Positions 48,035 to 55,018 of a stretch of DNA of 64,000 nt are shown piece after piece (the first letter of the stretch is position 1; each line of letters opens with the position of its first letter). This DNA is from Microbacterium sp. SL75. Lineage in GTDB: Bacteria; Actinomycetota; Actinomycetes; Actinomycetales; Microbacteriaceae. The notes beneath the pieces are model-generated. The model saw only the letters and a program-made list of their open reading frames with translations. It did no database searches and had not been told where the DNA came from. The position numbers and the translations under genes are program-made. Where the stretch lies: contig NZ_CP113067.1 of the NCBI RefSeq assembly GCF_026625865.1, positions 1,860,001-1,924,000 on the forward strand, in the 5' to 3' direction.

Positions 48035-48125
48035 TCGCCGGGTCGCTGCGATAACGGAAACGAGAACCGTTCCCAGATAGGTGAACACATTGCAATCCGT
48101 GCATGTGTGTGGTGGTCTAGGTGTC

Positions 48126-48434
48126 GTGGACAAGATCGCGGGGCTCGACGAGGCCGCCGAGCTGTTCAAGGTTCTCGGCAACGAGTCGCGTCTGGCGCTC
48201 GTCTGGCTGCTGAGCCGCGAACCGCTCACGGTCGGCGCGCTCGCCGAGCGCGCCGGACTGTCGCAGCCGCTGGTGTCACAGCACCTGCGGACCCTGCGGC
48301 AGTCGGGGCTCGTCAGCTCGGAACGCGAGGGCAAAGAGATCCGCTATGCCCTCGCCGACCAGCACGTCGCTCATGTCGTGCTCGATGCGATCGCCCACGT
48401 CCAGGAACCGAACGACCAGGGGAACGAACAATGA
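48126..48434 (+). CDS. ArsR/SmtB-family regulator
   Basis: 102-residue winged-helix regulator. HTH core: LFKVLGNESRLALVWLLSREPLTVGALAERAG, then QPLVSQHLRTLRQSGLVSSEREGKEIRYAL; the C-terminal helix has AHVVLDAIAHVQE, where His residues could bind metal. Start GTG 48126 gives the usual family N-terminus; GTG 48081 would add 15 residues. Upstream (48050-48076) an imperfect AACGG-N9-CCGTT palindrome may be an operator. It overlaps the His-rich gene by four bases (ATGA), so the two are coupled and probably respond to zinc. Confidence 0.85.
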   Translation: MDKIAGLDEAAELFKVLGNESRLALVWLLSREPLTVGALAERAGLSQPLVSQHLRTLRQSGLVSSEREGKEIRYALADQHVAHVVLDAIAHVQEPNDQGNEQ

Positions 48435-48727
48435 GCATCGCTGAGACCCACGCCGAGCACACCGTCGACGAGCACGCGCACGGCGACGACTGCGGCCACC
48501 AGAAGATCGAGCACGGCGACCACGTCGACTACGTGCACGGGACCCATCACCACGCCCTCCACGGCGACCACTACGACGAGCACGAGTCGAAGGCCGAGCA
48601 CACCGTCGACGAGCACGCCCACGGCGATGACTGCGGTCACGAGAAGGTCGAGCACGACGGCCACGCCGACTACGTGCACGACGGACACCGTCACGCGCTG
48701 CACGCCGATCACTACGACGAGCACTGA
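48431..48727 (+). CDS. Histidine-rich metal-binding protein, two-module
   Basis: 98-residue soluble, very hydrophilic protein with 26 His, two Cys and many Asp/Glu. It consists of two copies of one module (residues 8-54 and 55-98), each with HTVDEHAHGDDCGH, then an E-H-x-x-H segment, DYVH and HALH...DHYDEH. No signal peptide, no membrane segment. It is translationally coupled to the ArsR regulator. A cytosolic zinc (or other transition metal) store or chaperone is the natural reading, inferred from composition and context. Confidence 0.85.
   Translation: MSIAETHAEHTVDEHAHGDDCGHQKIEHGDHVDYVHGTHHHALHGDHYDEHESKAEHTVDEHAHGDDCGHEKVEHDGHADYVHDGHRHALHADHYDEH
48452..48724 (+). repeat. 141-bp internal duplication in the His-rich gene
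   Basis: The module starting at 48452 recurs at 48593 (141 bp, 47 codons). Differences are mostly third-position changes (for example GCGCAC and GCCCAC, GGCGAC and GGCGAT) plus a few substitutions, so the duplication is not recent. Confidence 0.85.
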
Positions 48728-48765
48728 GCTCGAGCGGCATCCTGTGTCACGAGCTCAGGATGCAG

Positions 48766-48801
48766 CGAGGCCCGCTTCCCCTTTCGGGGTGGCGGGCCTC
48801 G
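48766..48801. terminator. Bidirectional terminator between the zinc module and the DUF262/ATPase cassette
   Basis: Stem of CGAGGCCCGC with GCGGGCCTCG (outer 10 bp), a TT/TG internal loop and CCCC/GGGG around TTTC. It lies 39 bases after the His-rich gene and immediately beyond the stop of the minus-strand ATPase gene. Confidence 0.8.
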
Positions 48802-48804
48802 GAC

Positions 48805-50181
48805 TCAGACAGGTCGTTCCGGTGGTGTTACCGCCCGGAGCGACTGCCGGAACGTTTCGAGGGCTTCCCGCCCCTCGACTGTTGCCGTCAACCAGGCGGT
48901 CCAAGTTTCGACGACAAATTGGGAACCGCTTTTGCCCACGGCGGAGGCAACCGAATTCGCGCGATCGTGAGGGTTATCCCCCACCGTGCGCTCGAGCGCC
49001 CGCTTCAACATTCCGGCGTCTGTGGAAAGAAGATCTTCATGATTTTCGGCCACGAGGAGCGCTCCTTCTTCCGGCGACAAAATGCCCGGGAGTTTCAAGC
49101 ACCTCTTTTCCGAGGGTGATATTTTCTCATTCCCATCGAGCACGCCCCATAGGGAAATTTTAGTCTCTTTAAGTTGCGGAAGCTTGCCTACCGCGCGGAC
49201 TTCCGCCGCGCTGCCTCCGATCCAAATTTCGCTCACATCGAAGTGTGGAAAGTCTGCCATAACCAGAAGTTGGTTCAGTAGGAGTCTAGCCATCGAATCT
49301 TCGACCACGAAAACTATTTGCTTCGGTGCGGCGACCCGCAATGCGTCCCACAGTGCGTAATCATCTGGCTTGGCGAGGGAAGACTTTCCGTCCAGGCCGA
49401 CCCGCAGAAGCGCTTGCGCACTCCGTGGTGCATCGGCAAGGCTCAGGTAGGAGTGCGTAGCAATAATGACGGGCGACTTTTGGCTGTTTGCGTGATCGAC
49501 GATCAAGTCCAACACCCGTCGAGCAGACATCGGAGCAAGCATGATGTCCGGCTCGTCGAGAAGCAAAACTGCGTTTCGGGGTGCGCTTTTCAGCGCCCAG
49601 TGAAGCGTAAGCGCACTCAATTCACCCCTGCTCAGGCTGGGCGAACTGTGCGTGCCACCGCTGGTGGTCATCTCGAAGTACGGAACAACTTCCTCCCTGT
49701 ATAAGGGGACACCCTCCGTGCTCGTTTCGTCAGTCACGAGAGAACTATCGATTTCAGCGACTCGGATCGAGTCATATTCTCGGCCGAGAACGTAAGACAA
49801 AGTTGCCGTATCCGAAGATCGAAGCGGTGACAGACCGGCCGCGTCGACCTGTTCTCGTAGATCTGGAATTCGGTGTGATCGCCACTGACGGGATAGTAGC
49901 TCGAAAAGATCGACGTACACGAAGTCATCGGGTTCGTCGCCAACCCAAGTCAGTACGGTGTTGGAGGACTGGGGGTCATTTCGCTCGGACCAAATGGAGC
50001 GCAGGATGCGCGATTTTCCGCCAGAATTCACGCCGGCTAAAATCAACAAGCCGCCCGACATGGTCACGTTGCTGTCAGCAAACCCTTGTCCGCTGCGAGT
50101 TGACAATGATGACATCGATTGGCGTCCAGTCCAGTCGGAGGTGACGCGGTCCCAGCTATGCTTGGCTTGCACGGACTTCAT
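48805..50181 (-). CDS. AAA/ABC-like ATPase with OLD/TOPRIM-type C-terminus, candidate defence effector
   Basis: 458-residue protein. Walker A GVNSGGKS (50-57), ABC-like signature SLSRGE (182-187), Walker B AVLLLDE (204-210) and THS switch (242-244) show an ABC/SMC-class ATPase as in OLD proteins. The C-terminal part has a TOPRIM-like pattern: Glu294 in VFVVEDSMARLLLNQLL and Asp349 in LWGVLDGNEK, then KLPGILSPEEG; the second acidic residue of the DxD is Asn here. ATG 50181 overlaps the DUF262 stop (ATGA, 50178-50181), giving clean coupling. Base composition is clearly less GC-rich than the flanks, a sign of transfer. No HNH or nuclease motif of another family is seen. Confidence 0.85.
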   Translation of the reverse strand: MKSVQAKHSWDRVTSDWTGRQSMSSLSTRSGQGFADSNVTMSGGLLILAGVNSGGKSRILRSIWSERNDPQSSNTVLTWVGDEPDDFVYVDLFELLSRQWRSHRIPDLREQVDAAGLSPLRSSDTATLSYVLGREYDSIRVAEIDSSLVTDETSTEGVPLYREEVVPYFEMTTSGGTHSSPSLSRGELSALTLHWALKSAPRNAVLLLDEPDIMLAPMSARRVLDLIVDHANSQKSPVIIATHSYLSLADAPRSAQALLRVGLDGKSSLAKPDDYALWDALRVAAPKQIVFVVEDSMARLLLNQLLVMADFPHFDVSEIWIGGSAAEVRAVGKLPQLKETKISLWGVLDGNEKISPSEKRCLKLPGILSPEEGALLVAENHEDLLSTDAGMLKRALERTVGDNPHDRANSVASAVGKSGSQFVVETWTAWLTATVEGREALETFRQSLRAVTPPERPV

Positions 50182-51353
50182 GCGATCGCACTCCACTCGT
50201 CCCACTCCGAAACGAGCTCCAGCACCTGAAGCTCGAATGCATCAGCTCCTTCCCACTGAATGTCTCGAACGCGTGTGTCTAGTTCACGCACTATGTCCGG
50301 CAAACTTATCGCTTCGTTGTACTCCGATACAGCTAGCCAGGCAACAGCGTCGCGAGCTTGAACTGACAGCACGTCCGCCACACGGAGGCTGGCTCGGTCG
50401 GCATACAGCGCAACGAGTGGCGCAGTGCGAGTTGGATTCTTGAACTCTTTCGATGACGCGGCGAGGTCGCCCTTCGAGGTCATGATTCTGCCCCGCTCGA
50501 GAAGCTGCATTGCTTCGCCGAGTCTCAGTGGCGCAGGCGCATTTGAAGTACTAGCCCGCGCGGCCACGAGAAGCCACGTCAGCAAGGTAGCTTTATTGAA
50601 TTTCACAGCGTGCAACGTGTGAGCTTCTGATGTGAATAGTTCGACGCTCTGGTTCGCGCGCTCGATGACGCCAGCAGGAAGGCCGTCTTGGTCTCTGTAG
50701 ATGGCCTCCATATCGCGGGCAGTGAGGGGAGTTTTGAGCGACCCTCGCAACAGATATGCACACAAGCGGGCGACGACATCGTCGTATGCGAGCCGCCCAT
50801 CCGAGAAGCCCAAGAGGTCCTTGCTCCACCCCATAGCGGCAGCGCTTTGCACTATCTCGCGTATCTGGCGGCGCGTCGTTCCCGACAGGGCATTACGCTT
50901 CTCGGCCGACGTAAGTCCCGTCGGCAGGTTGAGTCTGAAGAAGAGTTCGTAGGGCTCATCGGGCTCGAAGTCGTACAGGCGGTAGGTGCTGATACGGGCC
51001 GACAGGATCCTCCTCTGTATGAGGGGGGGCAGTCGGCTGAATGTCAGCCCCTTGTACTGGGACACGCTCTCATCCACAGGGGCGAACGTGCCAACTGTGA
51101 CTTTGCCCTCTATGAAATCGAACAGGGCTTGGAGGCGTTGTTGGCCGTCCAAGACGGAAAGGCTCTCGTCCTCTTCGACGACGAGGTGCACGGGCGGAAC
51201 CCGCCAACCCCGCAGAACTGTGTCGACTAGCCTTGCCTTTTTCTCTCGGGGCCAGACCAATCCACGTTGGAAGGCTGGTTGCAGGTCGAGGCTCCCTTCC
51301 GTGTATCTAAGGTGCAGGCTCTTCAGATCGGGCTCCCAGGGCTCGAGTTTCAA
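50178..51353 (-). CDS. DUF262 (ParB/GmrS-like) protein, partner of the ATPase
   Basis: 391-residue DUF262-type protein. Family landmarks: LDLQPAFQRGLVWPREKKARLVDTVLRGW split across 22-50, the DGQQRLQAL nucleotide-handling motif at 69-77, and FFRLNLPTGLTSAEKRNAL. DUF262 is the N-terminal half of GmrSD/BrxU type IV restriction enzymes; here the HNH (DUF1524) half is absent and the C-terminal 200 residues are helical without a known motif. The start is TTG 51353 with GGAGT eight bases upstream; no in-frame ATG or GTG fits better. Lower GC than the neighbours. First gene of the two-gene cassette. Confidence 0.85.
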   Translation of the reverse strand: MKLEPWEPDLKSLHLRYTEGSLDLQPAFQRGLVWPREKKARLVDTVLRGWRVPPVHLVVEEDESLSVLDGQQRLQALFDFIEGKVTVGTFAPVDESVSQYKGLTFSRLPPLIQRRILSARISTYRLYDFEPDEPYELFFRLNLPTGLTSAEKRNALSGTTRRQIREIVQSAAAMGWSKDLLGFSDGRLAYDDVVARLCAYLLRGSLKTPLTARDMEAIYRDQDGLPAGVIERANQSVELFTSEAHTLHAVKFNKATLLTWLLVAARASTSNAPAPLRLGEAMQLLERGRIMTSKGDLAASSKEFKNPTRTAPLVALYADRASLRVADVLSVQARDAVAWLAVSEYNEAISLPDIVRELDTRVRDIQWEGADAFELQVLELVSEWDEWSAIA

Positions 51354-51749
51354 TGCCCACTCCTTCAGTCATTTCCGGCAAATCACGACTCTCTCGCAAC
51401 CACGGATGACGATACAGGTTTCAGTCCTAGTGTGTCTCGCAAAGCCTCTACCTGATGCGTTTCGCGTGATACTGAACACGCGTCAGAAGCGTTGCAGTCG
51501 GGGATCTTTCTGCCAACGGGTGGGGATTGAGATCGCCTGCAACTTAGATTTCGGCGCTTCTCGCATTTTGAACCGCGGAGTTGGTTCCGCTCACGACATC
51601 CGCAATGGGCGGGACTTGCTCCTACCCCTCGGTTGGACCGACAATGCGCACGGTGCGTGAGGGGGTGAGCTCGGAGCGGGGCCCACGACGCCGGGCTACG
51701 GCATCCCCGCGGTTGTCGATGTCGCACGGGTATCCTCGCGTGCCCCCGG
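51354..51749. other. Gene-free right flank of the DUF262/ATPase cassette
   Basis: About 400 bases. The first 300 keep the lower GC of the cassette and must contain its promoter; GC rises again near 51660, which I take as the cassette boundary. Short open frames on both strands lack ribosome binding sites and known motifs. No flanking direct repeat or integrase was found by eye. Confidence 0.45.
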
Positions 51750-51974
51750 TCAGGCCTGCACGCGGAACGAGCGCCCCTCGAACGTCACGACGTCGCCCAC
51801 CTGCAGCTGGCGTCCGCGGCGGCGATCGACCTCGCCGTTGACCTCGACGTAGCCGTCGATGATCGCCTCTTTCACGTCTCCGCCCGAGTCGAGGATGCCG
51901 GCGAACTTCATGAACGGGCCGAGGCGGATGCCCTCACTGCCGATGGGTACATCCTGGGGCGCGGGGGTGGTCAT
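51750..51974 (-). CDS. S4-domain RNA-binding protein
   Basis: 74-residue protein that is essentially one S4 RNA-binding domain: IRLGPFMKFAGILDSGGDVKEAIIDGYVEVNGEVDRRRGRQL shows the alpha-L motif, like the YaaA/YbcJ-type small S4 proteins. ATG 51974. Probably binds ribosomal RNA or tRNA; no partner is evident. It lies 19 bases downstream of the DUF2071 gene on the same strand. Confidence 0.88.
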   Translation of the reverse strand: MTTPAPQDVPIGSEGIRLGPFMKFAGILDSGGDVKEAIIDGYVEVNGEVDRRRGRQLQVGDVVTFEGRSFRVQA

Positions 51975-51993
51975 GAATCCAGTCTCGCAGGAG

Positions 51994-52740
51994 TCACGCG
52001 GCCGGTGCGGGTTCGGAAACGCTGCTCCAGCGCGTCGGCACGTCGCGCATCAGCAGGGCGTGGTCGAACTCGGCGGTGCCGGCGGGCAGGGCTTCGAAGA
52101 AGCTCGAGGCGAGGTCGGTGACGGCGAGGGGTTCGACGCGCCAGGCGTCGGTGTCGAGCCGTAGCCCCTCGAGCGTTCCCGCGCGCGCGGGCGACCAGCC
52201 AACGGCATCCTTCCGGAAGAACGCCGACGCGTCGTCGAGGCTCTCGAAGAGGCGGCTGTCGAACGGGATGCCGGGGCCCCGGCGACCCGCGACGCGAACG
52301 TGCAGGTCGCTCGCGTCGACGCGGACCGCGAGGCTGGCGCGCGAGGCGTCGAAGGAGACGGTGGCGGGGGAGTGTGTGCCGGGGAAGACGCGACCGCCGA
52401 CGAGTCGGACGAGTCGGGACGAGCTGTGGCGCCGGGGGATGTAGACGCCGGTTCGCGGGCCGTCAGCGGCATCCCACTCGACCGCGATGCGGTGCGCCGC
52501 ATTGCGGCTGCGATGCCCGATGGCGGGCGCGAACCACGCGGGACGGACGGAGGCGAGGTGGATCAGGCACATGCCCGCAACGGCGCTGCCGGCGACGAGT
52601 TGAGGGCGCAAGCCCCGGGGGAGCAGGGATCGTGCGGCGTCGGGGTCGACGCGGTAGTTGACCAGGACGCGGTGGACGATCGTCGCGGCCATCGCCGGCA
52701 CCGGGTTCGTGCTGCCCCCGATGTTTGTCTGAGTGGTCAT
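51994..52740 (-). CDS. DUF2071-family protein
   Basis: 248-residue protein. VHRVLVNYRVDPDAARSLLP near the N-terminus and the following strand-rich region match DUF2071 (YqjF-like, acetoacetate-decarboxylase-like fold) proteins. ATG 52740 follows AAGGAGG. Divergent from the ArsR regulator at 52807, with two matching operators between them, so it is probably that regulator's target. Function unknown. Confidence 0.8.
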   Translation of the reverse strand: MTTQTNIGGSTNPVPAMAATIVHRVLVNYRVDPDAARSLLPRGLRPQLVAGSAVAGMCLIHLASVRPAWFAPAIGHRSRNAAHRIAVEWDAADGPRTGVYIPRRHSSSRLVRLVGGRVFPGTHSPATVSFDASRASLAVRVDASDLHVRVAGRRGPGIPFDSRLFESLDDASAFFRKDAVGWSPARAGTLEGLRLDTDAWRVEPLAVTDLASSFFEALPAGTAEFDHALLMRDVPTRWSSVSEPAPAA

Positions 52741-52756
52741 GACGCCTCCTTGGCTA

Positions 52757-52795
52757 TTTAGCGAAGAAGCTACACGCAATTTAGCTACAGTGCTA
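52757..52795. promoter_or_regulatory. Paired ArsR operators
   Basis: Two sites of identical design, TTTAGC-N6-GCTA, at 52757-52772 and 52780-52795, 23 bases apart (about two helical turns). The right one overlaps the -10 (TAGATT, 52794-52799) of the arsR gene and both lie in the divergent promoter region, as expected for an autoregulatory repressor. Confidence 0.7.
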
Positions 52796-52806
52796 GATTG
52801 GGTGGC

Positions 52807-53145
52807 GTGACCGACACCGCATCCGACATCTTCGCGGCTCTCGCGCACCCGACGCGGCGCCAGATCCTGCAAGACCTGAAGGACGGCGAGATGGCCGCGG
52901 GCGAGATCGCCGCGCGGTTCGACGCGAGCGGACCGACCATCTCGCGACACCTCGGGGTGCTGCGCCAAGCCGGTCTCGTCACGGAGCGTCGCGATGCCAA
53001 CCGCATCCTGTATTCGCTCGTCGGGGAACGGCTGGCGCTGTCGGTGGGGGATTTCCTGTCGACCGTGTGTCCCGAGCAGATCGTGCTGCGCGAGGTGCGC
53101 AAGCGCCGGCCGGTCGCGCGAGGAACGGTGTCGGCTGAGGCGTAG
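52807..53145 (+). CDS. ArsR-family repressor, divergent from the DUF2071 gene
   Basis: 112-residue regulator. IFAALAHPTRRQILQDLKDGEMAAGEIAARFDASGPTISRHLGVLRQAGLV is the winged-helix core of the ArsR subfamily that usually pairs with SRPBCC or related proteins. No metal-binding cysteine cluster is visible. GTG 52807 is placed seven bases after TAGATT (leaderless); TTG 52798 would add three residues and is less likely. Confidence 0.87.
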   Translation: MTDTASDIFAALAHPTRRQILQDLKDGEMAAGEIAARFDASGPTISRHLGVLRQAGLVTERRDANRILYSLVGERLALSVGDFLSTVCPEQIVLREVRKRRPVARGTVSAEA

Positions 53146-53155
53146 TCGTGCGGGA

Positions 53156-53572
53156 TCAGTCGGACGGGGGCTTCTCGCCGGCGCGCCGCCAGTCGGCGAT
53201 GTACGGGGGGAGCTCGGTCGTCAGGGTCACCCACAGGCGCTCATCGTTCATCGCGCGATAACCCGCATGGGACGCGATGTTGCGCATCGTCCGCAGGGCC
53301 GCGACGACCTCGGCGGGGGTGTCCGTGACGAACGGTGCGAAGTCGTCGGTCTCGAAGAGTGCGGCAGTCCGGATGATCGCCATCGAGCCGGACGCGTACG
53401 AGGGGGAGGTGCGGAGAAAAGCACCCCTCCCGCTCCCCACGGCATGGCTCAGGAAGGCCGCGATCGCGTCGACGCTCTCGAGGAAGTTCGCCCGAGCATG
53501 GTCTGTGAGGGGGCGCTCTGTCCGTGGCGCCCGCGTGAAGCGCTTCGCCGGTTGTGGATCGGAAGCCGTCAC
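53156..53572 (-). CDS. hepT: HEPN-domain toxin (HepT-like)
   Basis: 138-residue HEPN protein. The RNase motif R-x4-H is present in RTMRNIASHAGYRAM (Arg-Asn-Ile-Ala-Ser-His, about 95-102) with a Tyr two residues later, close to the RX4HXY of HepT whose Tyr is AMPylated by MntA. ELPPYIADW near the C-terminus is family-like. The GTG start overlaps the stop of the nucleotidyltransferase gene (GTGA, 53569-53572). Expected to cleave RNA unless neutralised; here the antitoxin gene comes first. Confidence 0.8.
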   Translation of the reverse strand: MTASDPQPAKRFTRAPRTERPLTDHARANFLESVDAIAAFLSHAVGSGRGAFLRTSPSYASGSMAIIRTAALFETDDFAPFVTDTPAEVVAALRTMRNIASHAGYRAMNDERLWVTLTTELPPYIADWRRAGEKPPSD

Positions 53573-54039
53573 AGGGCCGCCATCACCGTCGAGTCGAGGA
53601 AAGAGGGACGCTGCTCATCGTCGACGATCACATCGACGGTGAACCCCGTGAGCTCTTCGACCGCGCTCGTGAAGGCGGCGATGTCGAAGTACCCACGGCC
53701 GCTGTCGATGCGAGCGAGAAAGTCGATGTCCGACGTGAAATGATCCGCGCCCGTCGCAATCGAGCCGAATACGCGGATGTCATGGAGTCCGTGCCGTCGT
53801 CCTGCCTCGACGATGGCCTCGGCGTTGTCTTCGAGGGCCAGGCTGGGTCGGTAGTCGGCGGCTCGGAGGAGCCGCTCGAGGGCGTCTTCGCTGGGGTTCC
53901 TCGTGCCGTTCTCTATGGCGGCGACATTCGGCTGGCTCATCCCTGCGGCGCGTGCCAGGTCGGCCTGCGACATGCCCCGGTCGAGTCGCGCGGCCCGAAC
54001 GACGTGCGCGGCGCGGCTTCGGTCGACGTGTCGGATCAC
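53569..54039 (-). CDS. mntA: XRE-HTH fused to minimal nucleotidyltransferase (MntA-like antitoxin)
   Basis: 156-residue two-domain protein. Residues about 10-60 are a Cro/C1-type HTH (GMSQADLARAAGMSQPNVAAIENGTRNPSEDALERLL). Residues about 85-150 are a minimal nucleotidyltransferase with the exact GSX10DXD motif (FGS...SDIDFLARID). In type VII systems MntA adds AMP to HepT to silence it. The HTH makes autoregulation likely. GTG 54039 follows GGAGGT; TACGAT and GATATATC sequences just upstream (54046-54063) may be promoter and operator. Confidence 0.85.
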   Translation of the reverse strand: MIRHVDRSRAAHVVRAARLDRGMSQADLARAAGMSQPNVAAIENGTRNPSEDALERLLRAADYRPSLALEDNAEAIVEAGRRHGLHDIRVFGSIATGADHFTSDIDFLARIDSGRGYFDIAAFTSAVEELTGFTVDVIVDDEQRPSFLDSTVMAAL

Positions 54040-54093
54040 GGGTATACCTCCGTGATATATCGTACAACTCGGGCACTGACCGGGCAGGCGTAG

Positions 54094-54166
54094 ACGCGAC
54101 GGCGGGAGTCGAACCCGCCACGCCTTCGGTTATGAGCCGAGGCCCGGGACCGCCCGGATCGCCGCG
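54094..54166 (-). tRNA. Atypical tRNA-like sequence with CAT anticodon (candidate tRNA or remnant)
   Basis: On the minus strand a 73-base cloverleaf can be drawn. Acceptor arms 54160-54166 and 54095-54101 pair over 7 bp (one G-U). The T-arm is a perfect 5-bp stem with loop TTCGACT (54107-54113). The anticodon loop CTCATAA carries CAT. Weak points: A instead of U at position 8, a short D-loop, a C-A mismatch at the base of the anticodon stem, T as discriminator and no encoded CCA. So it may be a divergent tRNA-Met/Ile2 acquired with mobile DNA, or a decayed one. Confidence 0.4.
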
Positions 54167-54259
54167 ATGTGTCCCCACGCTAACCCGGGGTGCGGGAGGG
54201 GCGAAGAGGCGTTGCGCGGCGTGACGCGATGTGTCGTCGTATGGCGCTCGGGGCGCTCG

Positions 54260-55018
54260 TCAGCGACCGGCGCGCCCGTCGATGATCGCCCGCGTCGAGT
54301 GCTCGAGGTGCGCGCGGACCACCCGCTCCGGGGCTCGCAACGCCTCCTCGACGTACGCGCGGTGCTCCTCCGTCAGTGCCCCCGGTGCGTACGCCGGCCG
54401 CACGTGCGTGAGCAGCAGCCGCATCTCGCCGTCGAGGCGGCGGTACTCCTCGGCGATGCGCGAAGAGCCGGACGCGTCCACGAGTGCGAGATGCACGCGA
54501 GCGTGGGCATCGAGGGTGGCGGGCCAGTCGCCCGCGGCCTCGGCCACGGCCAGGTCATCGAGCGCGGCGCCGGCGGCGGAGGGGCGGATGCCGCGATCGC
54601 GCACGATCCGCAGGGCCTCGGTCTCGAGGGCGCATCGCAACTGCTGCAGGGCGATCAGGGCGTCGTCGTCGAGAAGGGACACGCGGACTCCGCGGTACGG
54701 TTCGGCGGTGGTGAGTCGCTCGGCGGTCAGCGTGGCGAGAGCGGTGCGCGCGGTGTGCCGCGAGACGCCGTGCGCCGCGCTGAGATCCTCTTCCCGCAGC
54801 GGGGTGCCGGGCGCGAGTTCGCCCGACAGGATCTCGGAGCGCACAGCGGCGGCGACCGCGTCGGCGGTGCGGGGGCCGGGGACGGACGGCGAAGATCGGC
54901 GCGCGGCTGCGGTCGTGAGTGCCGCGGCATCCGCGGCGATGCGCTCGGCCTCTCCTGGCGGGGTGCGGCCCGCCCCGGCCGCAGCGCCTTCGTTCGCGTC
55001 AGGCCCGTGCCGCGGCAT
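54260..55018 (-). CDS. GntR/FCD-family regulator
   Basis: 252-residue regulator. Winged-helix domain at about 55-115 (AVRSEILSGELAPGTPLREEDLSAAHGVSRHTARTALATL) and an all-helical FCD ligand domain (about 125-245) with the typical metal-binding His positions. An Ala-rich N-terminal extension of about 50 residues is unusual. ATG 55018 is preferred over GTG 55036 because GAGGAGG lies six bases before it. It overlaps the 3' end of the EamA gene by 20 bases and probably regulates it through the palindrome at 55910. Confidence 0.87.
   Translation of the reverse strand: MPRHGPDANEGAAAGAGRTPPGEAERIAADAAALTTAAARRSSPSVPGPRTADAVAAAVRSEILSGELAPGTPLREEDLSAAHGVSRHTARTALATLTAERLTTAEPYRGVRVSLLDDDALIALQQLRCALETEALRIVRDRGIRPSAAGAALDDLAVAEAAGDWPATLDAHARVHLALVDASGSSRIAEEYRRLDGEMRLLLTHVRPAYAPGALTEEHRAYVEEALRAPERVVRAHLEHSTRAIIDGRAGR

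Noticed and set aside
51383..51727. A 114-codon minus-strand frame upstream of the DUF262 gene as a third cassette gene
   Set aside because: Arg/Ser/Cys-rich chance composition, no Shine-Dalgarno and no domain; the promoter must lie here instead.
53952..54224. A 90-codon plus-strand frame over the tRNA-like sequence
   Set aside because: No ribosome binding site; the GVEPA stretch is the usual chance translation opposite a tRNA T-arm.
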